Source of the DNA: a virus | DNA length: 35,096 nucleotides | Strand: one strand, 5' to 3' | Virus record (IMG/VR): IMGVR_UViG_3300042309_000653 | Span: 1-35,096 of that record | Shown here: in pieces, positions 30,540 to 35,096 of the stretch | How positions within the stretch are numbered: the stretch's first letter is position 1 | How the letters are laid out: every line of letters begins with the position of its first letter | Position numbers and translations under genes: made by a program | Notes under the pieces: model-generated | Told to the model about the DNA's origin: nothing | Database searches by the model: none | The model's input: only the letters and a program-made list of their open reading frames with translations

Positions 30540-31195
30540 AGCCTTACTATCAAGACGACGCGGTAACGATCTATCATGGCGACTGCCGGGAGATCCTTCC
30601 GACGCTTGGGAGGTTCGATTTGCTGCTTACTGATCCGCCGTATGGGATCAACGCGGAGCAATTTCGGGCGACGCTACCGGACTCAAAGGGTACTTGCTTC
30701 ATTGACAAAATCAGCGGCGACCATTCAACAGAGCTTGTCGAGTTCGTTATCGACTGGTTGCCGGTTGATCATCCCGCCGTTATTTGGGGTGCAAATCACT
30801 TTCCAGAATTGCTTCCACACAAAGGCCGCTGGCTTTGCTGGGACAAGCGGCTAACCGAGCCGGCAGACAAGATGCTCGGGTCGGCGTTCGAGCTTGCGTG
30901 GGAAAATCGGAAAAGCGGGTTCGATGCGATGCTGCGAGTGCTGCATGGCGGCGTGGTCAACGCGGACGGCGGGAAACGATTCTATCCAACGCAGAAACCG
31001 GTAACGCTATTTAGGAAGGTGCTAGGGCGATACTCAAAAGCCGAGGCCATCATTGACCCTTTTGCCGGAAGCGGCACGACTGGCGTAGCGGCGAAGCTTG
31101 AAGGCCGCAAGGCTACGCTGATCGAGTTTGACGAACGTTACTGCGAGATTGCGGCCAAGCGGCTGGAGCAGCAGGTTTTCGAGTTCGGCGATTGA
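30536..31195 (+). CDS. DNA methyltransferase (N6-adenine/N4-cytosine, beta class)
   Basis: A 219-residue enzyme with the amino-methyltransferase order DPPY (33-36, in LLLTDPPYG) before FAGSGTT (176-182). The N-terminal YHGDCREILPTL and the C-terminal TQKPVTLFRKVL and YCEIAAKRL segments are typical of small beta-class phage methyltransferases. No restriction endonuclease is adjacent, so it is an orphan enzyme, probably protecting phage DNA or marking replication. The recognition sequence cannot be read from the protein. Confidence 0.92.
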   Translation: MKPYYQDDAVTIYHGDCREILPTLGRFDLLLTDPPYGINAEQFRATLPDSKGTCFIDKISGDHSTELVEFVIDWLPVDHPAVIWGANHFPELLPHKGRWLCWDKRLTEPADKMLGSAFELAWENRKSGFDAMLRVLHGGVVNADGGKRFYPTQKPVTLFRKVLGRYSKAEAIIDPFAGSGTTGVAAKLEGRKATLIEFDERYCEIAAKRLEQQVFEFGD

Positions 31196-31218
31196 TCGAA
31201 GCCGACGACGTTTTTTAG

Positions 31219-31247
31219 TTGCGAACAGGTTGACAGATTGTTATAGT
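31219..31247 (+). promoter_or_regulatory. Replication operon promoter
   Basis: TATAGT (31242-31247) is a near-consensus -10 with TTGCGA (31219-31224) 17 bases upstream. A perfect TTGACA also lies at 31230-31235, but is only 6 bases from the -10, which is too close to act as its -35. Predicted transcript start is about 31254, just before the structured leader. Confidence 0.6.
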
Positions 31248-31256
31248 GTACGAAAT

Positions 31257-31346
31257 CAGCCTTGGCCGGCTGACCAATCCAAGCCACCGCCCGGCGTTCT
31301 GTGGGAATCTCCACAAGCCGGCCAAGCTGCTGGGCGGTGGTTTTTT
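31257..31346 (+). terminator. Replication leader RNA: terminator with competing stem
   Basis: Elements in order: A CTTGGCCGGCT (31261-31271), B CCACCGCCC (31284-31292), a small hairpin TGTGG/CCACA (31300-31315), C AGCCGGCCAAG (31316-31326), D GGGCGGTGG (31332-31340), then TTTTTT (31341-31346). B-D is a perfect 9-bp stem, extendable by AAG/TTT to 12, directly followed by the T-run: a strong intrinsic terminator. A and C pair perfectly over 11 bp and cross B-D, so forming one should disrupt or knot the other. A can also fold locally as CAGCC/GGCTG (31257-31272). The layout mirrors the early leader at 25115-25216. Confidence 0.78.
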
Positions 31347-31357
31347 CAGGTCGAGCG

Positions 31358-32572
31358 ATGGGAAGAATACGAACAATCAAGCCGGAGTTTTTTGCTCACG
31401 AAGAGTTATTCGACTTGGAGCAGTCTGAATCGCTACCGCTCAGACTTGCGTTTGCGGGCTTATGGACGGTTTGCGATCGTGACGGGCGTTTTGTGTGGCG
31501 ACCTAGGACTCTTAAATCTCAAGTAATGCCGCACGACATTATCGACTTCGGCGAAGTGCTTGACGCTCTTGAACGCGGCGGGTTTGTTCAATCCTACATG
31601 GTCGACGGAATCAAGTTTGGTTGCGTACCGAGCTGGAGGAAGCACCAAGTAATAAACACCCGCGAAGCCTGCTCAAAGATACCGCCGTTAGACGAAGACA
31701 GTACAGGCAACGTGCAAGCACGTGCACGCACATGCCACGACATCCAATACCGCGGAGTAAACATTGCCGACACACTGCGAGAAACAATCCTTGCACGTGA
31801 TGAGTACAAGTGCTGTCGATGCGGTGCAACTGAAGACATGACAGTCGACCATATTTTTCCCAGATCAATTGGAGGAAATCACGCACCGGCCAACCTTCGG
31901 GCGATGTGCAGGAAGTGCAATTCTGCACGGCCGGTTGCGGGAAAAGCGTTGATAGAAGACCTAGGAAAAGACGGTTTTACACTTGATGACATGCAACGCA
32001 CGTGCACGCACATGCCTAGTAACGTGCAGGCACAAGGGGAAGGGAAGGGAAGGGAAATGGAAGAGGAAAGGAAGGGAACAGGAAAGGAACAGGAAGGGGA
32101 GCGGGGAAGGAGTGACGCGGCTTCGCCGCTAGTGTCTGATTCTCCCAAACGCACCCGCCGTCCCTCAGTTGCAATCGACCGCCCCGACGACATCGCCGAA
32201 GCTCACTGGCGGGACTGGACCGCGTGCCGACGCAAGCCGGTTACGGAATCCGTCCTAGTGCGGATTAGACGCGAAGCCGCGAAGGCTGGCATAACCGCCG
32301 ATGAGGCGATCAGAACCGCGGCAGAACGCCAGTGGGAGGGCTTCCAAGCCGAATGGCTCAACAGTGACCGACAATTGACGACGGAGCGTAAGCCGTCGCA
32401 ACCGAAAACGTTTACACAGATCAGAGAGGAACGGACCAAAGATGTATTCAGGAAATTCCACGAGTCAGGGCAATTCGACGCAATTGTTAACGCTGTTAGA
32501 GGGGTTGATGCAGAGTCACCAGATCGAACCGACGGAGGCGATGCTACAAGTTTACACCCTCGCATTGGGTGA
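31358..32572 (+). CDS. Phage replication initiator with inserted HNH domain
   Basis: A 404-residue protein from ATG 31358; the longer frame from 31301 would start inside the terminator. Residues 1-105 are the N-terminal DNA-binding part of phage replication proteins (MGRIRTIKPEFFAHEELFDL, LAFAGLWTVCDRDGRF, FVQSYMVDG, WRKHQVIN). Residues about 138-200 form an HNH nuclease (ARDEYKCCRCG, DHIFPRSIGGNH, CRKC). A charged low-complexity linker (226-250) leads to a C-terminal part with TWRDW-like AHWRDWTACR and FRKFHESGQF. It probably binds the origin; the HNH insertion is flanked by in-frame repeats. Confidence 0.75.
   Translation: MGRIRTIKPEFFAHEELFDLEQSESLPLRLAFAGLWTVCDRDGRFVWRPRTLKSQVMPHDIIDFGEVLDALERGGFVQSYMVDGIKFGCVPSWRKHQVINTREACSKIPPLDEDSTGNVQARARTCHDIQYRGVNIADTLRETILARDEYKCCRCGATEDMTVDHIFPRSIGGNHAPANLRAMCRKCNSARPVAGKALIEDLGKDGFTLDDMQRTCTHMPSNVQAQGEGKGREMEEERKGTGKEQEGERGRSDAASPLVSDSPKRTRRPSVAIDRPDDIAEAHWRDWTACRRKPVTESVLVRIRREAAKAGITADEAIRTAAERQWEGFQAEWLNSDRQLTTERKPSQPKTFTQIREERTKDVFRKFHESGQFDAIVNAVRGVDAESPDRTDGGDATSLHPRIG
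31709..32033. repeat. Direct repeats flanking the HNH segment
   Basis: AACGTGCARGCAC occurs at 31709-31721 and 32021-32033, exactly 312 bases apart and in the same reading frame (both encode NVQA). GCACGTGCACGCACATGCC occurs at 31718-31736 and 31998-32016, in different frames. The two repeat pairs bracket the HNH-coding segment. GTGCA or its complement TGCAC occurs at nine places from 31712 to 32028, far above chance. Confidence 0.8.
32034..32112 (+). other. Polypurine tract with G-quadruplex motif
   Basis: A 79-base stretch with only four pyrimidines (32058, 32079, 32090, 32102). It opens with GGGGAAGGGAAGGGAAGGG at 32036-32054, four G-runs separated by AA, a canonical G-quadruplex motif on the + strand. 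In the protein it encodes a Glu/Gly/Lys/Arg linker. It lies right after the GTGCA repeats inside the initiator gene, where a lambda-type origin would sit. Confidence 0.75.
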
Positions 32573-33071
32573 TTTGACGACCGATCAGGTGCAGACGGCG
32601 GTGATGCGGGCGATCCGCGAAGTACCGCGAATGCCGCGACCTGCTGAACTGCGAGAGCTGGCCGGGGCGAACATCGGCAGCGACACCAAAGCAATCGAAG
32701 CATGGGACGACGTGTTACGCGCCGTGCCGATCGGATCCTACAAGTGGCTCGATTTCGGCGACCAACGCATTAACGCGACAATCCGCAACCTCGGAGGCTG
32801 GCCAAGCTTCCTCAAAAGGCTCGATGGTGCAGAGAATGAAAAGTGGGCACGGCATGAGTTTTTGAAGACCTACGCCGCGATCGGTGACAACCCCTCAGCG
32901 GAAGCGTGCCGGCCGCTCATCGGGCTGGGCGAAAAGGTTTGCGTGGGCGGCCAGATGCGAGATCCCATCGTGAGAATCGAATGCCGCAACCCAGAGCGGC
33001 GAACGGCAATTGAGCACAGGCGAGCGGAGCCAGTGACGTTACGGATCGCGAGTTTTCGGAGGGCAGACTGA
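32442..33071 (+). CDS. Helicase-loader-like replication protein
   Basis: A 209-residue protein. The N-terminal helical domain (STQLLTLLEGLMQSHQIEP, MLQVYTLALGDLTTDQVQTAVMRAIREVPRMPRPAELRELAG) matches the pattern of small phage helicase loaders or their N-terminal domains, which bind the replicative helicase. I keep ATG 32442 because this includes the first helix; ATG 32508, 5 bases after AGAGGGG, is a credible alternative start. A WDDVLRAVP...KWLDFGD, LGGWPSFLKR region follows. The gene overlaps the initiator by 131 bases. Confidence 0.7.
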   Translation: MYSGNSTSQGNSTQLLTLLEGLMQSHQIEPTEAMLQVYTLALGDLTTDQVQTAVMRAIREVPRMPRPAELRELAGANIGSDTKAIEAWDDVLRAVPIGSYKWLDFGDQRINATIRNLGGWPSFLKRLDGAENEKWARHEFLKTYAAIGDNPSAEACRPLIGLGEKVCVGGQMRDPIVRIECRNPERRTAIEHRRAEPVTLRIASFRRAD

Positions 33072-33358
33072 TGGTGAGACTTGACGCAAATACTAGGCTT
33101 CGCGGCGGATTTTTTAATTACAGGCGATTTGCCTACCTAAACAAAAGCGATCACACGAGCTTCGGATTACTTGAGGCGACAAGCCACAAGGACGCTAGGC
33201 GATGGCTTGGCAAGAGATATTACATTCGGCAGGTTTGGCTAAGCGAAAGCGAATATGCACTCGCTGGCGATCGCGATAGGAAATGGGAGATTGTTTCGTC
33301 AGTGTTTTTGTCGCCAAATTCCGTAGCATACATTGGAGCTAAAAATGCTAACGATTGA
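33071..33358 (+). CDS. Hypothetical protein
   Basis: A 95-residue basic protein starting at ATG 33071, overlapping the previous stop (TGATGG). Features: a beta-rich start (TRLRGGFFNYRRFAYLN), a helix SHKDARRWLGKRYYIRQ and a closing strand SVFLSPNSVAYIG. It may bind nucleic acid, given its charge and neighbours. No family is recognised. Confidence 0.55.
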   Translation: MVRLDANTRLRGGFFNYRRFAYLNKSDHTSFGLLEATSHKDARRWLGKRYYIRQVWLSESEYALAGDRDRKWEIVSSVFLSPNSVAYIGAKNAND

Positions 33359-33767
33359 ACTACCCGAACGTCCCTCCCGCTACTGGTACAAGGTCCGCAC
33401 CGACGACATCCGAGTCATTGACGGCGATACGATCGAGTGTCTGACCGACCTAACGCACGGCGTGCACATCGAAGCGACGTATCGGCTGGCGTCGATCAAC
33501 GCGCCAGAGATGAAGGGCAAGACACTCAGGGCGGCCAAGCTTGCGGCGTTGCGACTCGCAGGGCTGATCGAAAACGAAAATTATCTTTGGCTAAAAAGCC
33601 TAAAGAATCGCGGCAACGATAAGCAGATCCAAACCTTCGGGCGTTACGTTGCTTATGTGTTTACTGAGTTCGGAGAATGCTTGAACGTGAAGATGGTCGC
33701 AGAGGGGCACGCCGTGCCGTATATGATTGAGATAATTCAAGAGGATTCCTTTGAGGCGAAGAAATGA
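33345..33767 (+). CDS. Staphylococcal-nuclease-like (SNase) protein
   Basis: A 140-residue OB-fold nuclease. Start ATG 33345 follows GGAG at 33334-33337. Family residues appear in order: VIDGDTIECLTDL, YRLASINAPEMKG (the R and E of the active site), and FGRYVAYVF (second catalytic Arg), then CLNVKMVAEGHAVPY. It should cleave nucleic acid in a calcium-dependent way. No signal peptide is present, so it acts in the cytoplasm, perhaps in host-DNA degradation or phage recombination. Confidence 0.88.
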   Translation: MLTIELPERPSRYWYKVRTDDIRVIDGDTIECLTDLTHGVHIEATYRLASINAPEMKGKTLRAAKLAALRLAGLIENENYLWLKSLKNRGNDKQIQTFGRYVAYVFTEFGECLNVKMVAEGHAVPYMIEIIQEDSFEAKK

Positions 33768-34471
33768 AAATCAAGACAGTTTGGGAAAAGTGGATCGAAA
33801 AAGTCGAAGCCGCTTGGCCGATCACGGCAACGGAAATTGCAAAGCTATGCGATTGTGATTACAAGACCGCAACGCGAATCCGCGACCATATCGCCAGCGT
33901 ATACGGACAAGAGCCGCTGCGTGGCCAAGGTGGGGCACGGAAGGTTATGCCCGAAAGCGAAATCATTGACGAACTCGGCAGGGATTGGCCGGTTAGTCTT
34001 GACGACGTTGCAAAGCGATATCGCTGTGGAAGAACAGTTGCAAGAAGGTTGCAGCGCGAGGCAATTGCTAAACACAGACTAGAGCCAAATCTTCACAAAG
34101 CAAAGCACGCGATTAAGTCGAAGGAAGTCTTCGCGAAGCTTGACCAGTATTTAGCCGAACACGACGGCAAAACAAATCGATTAGAGATGCGAGCGTTGAC
34201 TCATTGCACTTGGGAAACCTACAAGCAATGGAAGATCGCAAGAGGCATCTACAGAGAGACAAAGCTAGTCGGTCGAGCGGTGGAGCGTAAAGCGATTGCC
34301 GAACGTCAGCTGCCTACGCGATTGCGGCCGGTTGTTGTGCCGATTGTTGCCGCTAAGCCACAACACTACGCACCAGGCCAATGGTTTCGCAACAAGCGAT
34401 CAGGCGAGATTGTGCCAGCGTTGTTTGTCGTGAGTGGGTCAGAGGTTAAGTTTTTTGGGGTGACGACATGA
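33764..34471 (+). CDS. Putative DNA-binding protein with tandem HTH motifs
   Basis: A 235-residue protein. Two helix-turn-helix-like units are visible: WPITATEIAKLCDCDYKTATRIRDHI (residues about 18-43) and WPVSLDDVAKRYRCGRTVARRLQREAI (about 74-100). A third helical unit follows in LEMRALTHCTWETYKQWKIARGI. The C-terminal 45 residues form a small beta domain (YAPGQWFRNKRSGEIVPALFVV). It could be a transcription regulator or replication accessory. It overlaps both neighbours by four bases. Confidence 0.65.
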   Translation: MKIKTVWEKWIEKVEAAWPITATEIAKLCDCDYKTATRIRDHIASVYGQEPLRGQGGARKVMPESEIIDELGRDWPVSLDDVAKRYRCGRTVARRLQREAIAKHRLEPNLHKAKHAIKSKEVFAKLDQYLAEHDGKTNRLEMRALTHCTWETYKQWKIARGIYRETKLVGRAVERKAIAERQLPTRLRPVVVPIVAAKPQHYAPGQWFRNKRSGEIVPALFVVSGSEVKFFGVTT

Positions 34472-34704
34472 GCGAAAAAGTGGAATACGAAACGCGGGTA
34501 ACGCGTCTGCTTGTCGGTGTCAAAGGCAAGCCGATCTACAACGATCTTGCATACACGATCGAAATCACGGACGAGGGCGGCGGTGAGTTTGTCGAGGTTT
34601 CACCGACAACAGAGCCGGGCAAGATCCGCATCGACTCGGCAAGCTGGCCGGCGTTGCGGGATGCGATTGAACGACTGCTAGGGGAGTGCCGCGAAGATGC
34701 TTGA
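34468..34704 (+). CDS. Small hypothetical protein
   Basis: A 78-residue acidic protein coupled by ATGA (34468). Beta-rich first half (YETRVTRLLVGVKGKPIYNDLAYTIEIT), then GEFVEVSPTTEPGKIRID and a terminal helix SWPALRDAIERLLGE. This looks like a small single-domain protein of the kind common beside RusA in phage replication operons. Function is unknown. Confidence 0.6.
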   Translation: MSEKVEYETRVTRLLVGVKGKPIYNDLAYTIEITDEGGGEFVEVSPTTEPGKIRIDSASWPALRDAIERLLGECREDA

Positions 34705-35096
34705 ATTTACAATACCCATCAAACCACAAGGCAAAGCACGACACCGAACGCGGGTTGTGATGATTGGGCGCAAGCCGGTGGCGATGCAGTACAGCGACCG
34801 GAAGGCTAAAGCGTACGAGCAAGCGATTAAAGATTCGGTAATCGCTCGCTACAAAGGAGATCCGCTCGACGGGCCGCTGATTGTTTCAATCTACGCTTGG
34901 ATGAAAAAGCCGAAGTCGTCAAAGCTTGTTTATCCAACAGTCAAGCCGGACTCGGACAACATTGCAAAAGCAGTGCTTGATTCGCTCAATGGGATTCTCT
35001 GGCACGACGACAAGCAAGTCTGCCAGTTGGCCGTGCACAAAGTGTACGCCGATCGGGACATGATTGAACTTGAAGTCATGAGGATGAACGAGATAT
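34697..35096 (+). CDS. rusA: RusA-family Holliday junction resolvase (3' partial)
   Basis: The first 133 codons of a gene cut by the window end. ATG 34697 follows GGGGAG. Family motifs: IPIKPQGKARHRTR at the N-terminus, KAKAYEQAIKDSV, then the catalytic block KPDSDNIAKAVLDSLNGILWHDDKQVCQL with its conserved aspartates, and KVYADRDMIELEV. RusA dimers cut four-way junctions made during phage recombination and replication. It complements the RecE-like and RecT pair encoded upstream. Confidence 0.92.
   Translation, partial: MLEFTIPIKPQGKARHRTRVVMIGRKPVAMQYSDRKAKAYEQAIKDSVIARYKGDPLDGPLIVSIYAWMKKPKSSKLVYPTVKPDSDNIAKAVLDSLNGILWHDDKQVCQLAVHKVYADRDMIELEVMRMNEI

Noticed and set aside
31230-31235. TTGACA as the -35 box of the replication promoter
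   Set aside because: It is only 6 bases from TATAGT; TTGCGA at 17 bases is used in the call.
31257-31346. HDV-like self-cleaving ribozyme
   Set aside because: The strand order (A, B, small hairpin, C, D) matches the nested pseudoknot order and A contains GGCCGGC, but A-C is too long, the catalytic joining sequence is not seen, and the T-run right after D argues for a terminator.
1-35096. CRISPR array, tRNA genes, integrase, insertion sequences
   Set aside because: No regularly spaced repeats, cloverleaf-like sequence, recombinase motif or transposase was recognised on reading both strands; this was by eye, not by a search tool.

Overview
The window is a slice of a tailed, HK97-type siphophage or prophage (Caudoviricetes). 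Every convincing gene lies on the + strand and most are coupled by ATGA, TGATG or TAATG overlaps. The structural order is diagnostic: HNH, TerS, TerL, portal, ClpP-type prohead protease, HK97-fold capsid, connectors, tail tube, frameshifted tail chaperone, tape measure. The host is probably a planctomycete (Pirellula/Rhodopirellula type). That is an inference from gene style, the LamG-like adhesin with a YLAWKWGLQ tail, frequent GTG/TTG starts and the many small proteins of a planctomycete-phage flavour; it was not tested by search. No integrase, repressor, tRNA or CRISPR array was seen, so lysogeny cannot be judged. Both ends of the window cut genes.

Layout. (1) 1-4014: about a dozen small, mostly membrane-anchored proteins around a membrane-anchored thioredoxin-like protein (CAPC) and a papain-family cysteine protease. 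This looks like the lysis/envelope module, and no classical lysozyme or amidase is visible. (2) 4048-6611: adhesin/tail-fibre-like proteins. (3) 6611-7198: HNH nuclease and a dyad-rich gap that is a candidate cos region. (4) 7199-18382: packaging, head and connector genes interrupted by an FkbM/SAM-methyltransferase-like gene and a glycosyltransferase-like gene, ending in a tail chaperone pair joined by a -1 frameshift site (GGGAAAC plus stem). (5) 18379-25060: tape measure, tail-tip proteins, a second glycosyltransferase, a metallophosphoesterase and an HExxH protein. (6) 25080-31195: early operon of small proteins, GNAT, MazG fusion, RecE-like exonuclease, RecT and a DNA methyltransferase. 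(7) 31219-35096: replication initiator with an inserted HNH domain, helicase-loader-like protein, SNase, HTH protein and RusA.

The most striking regulatory feature is that three transcription units (capsid 12286, early 25080, replication 31219) each begin with a promoter-like sequence. Each is followed by a leader carrying a strong terminator-type stem plus T-run and a competing stem, placed before the first start codon. The early and replication leaders share the same crossing topology with unrelated sequences. This suggests that RNA attenuation or antitermination controls the phage programme. Other points worth a look are a lambda-O-like candidate origin (GTGCA iterons, a G-quadruplex motif and a 79-nt purine tract) inside the initiator gene, and several short direct repeats that bracket inserted coding segments.
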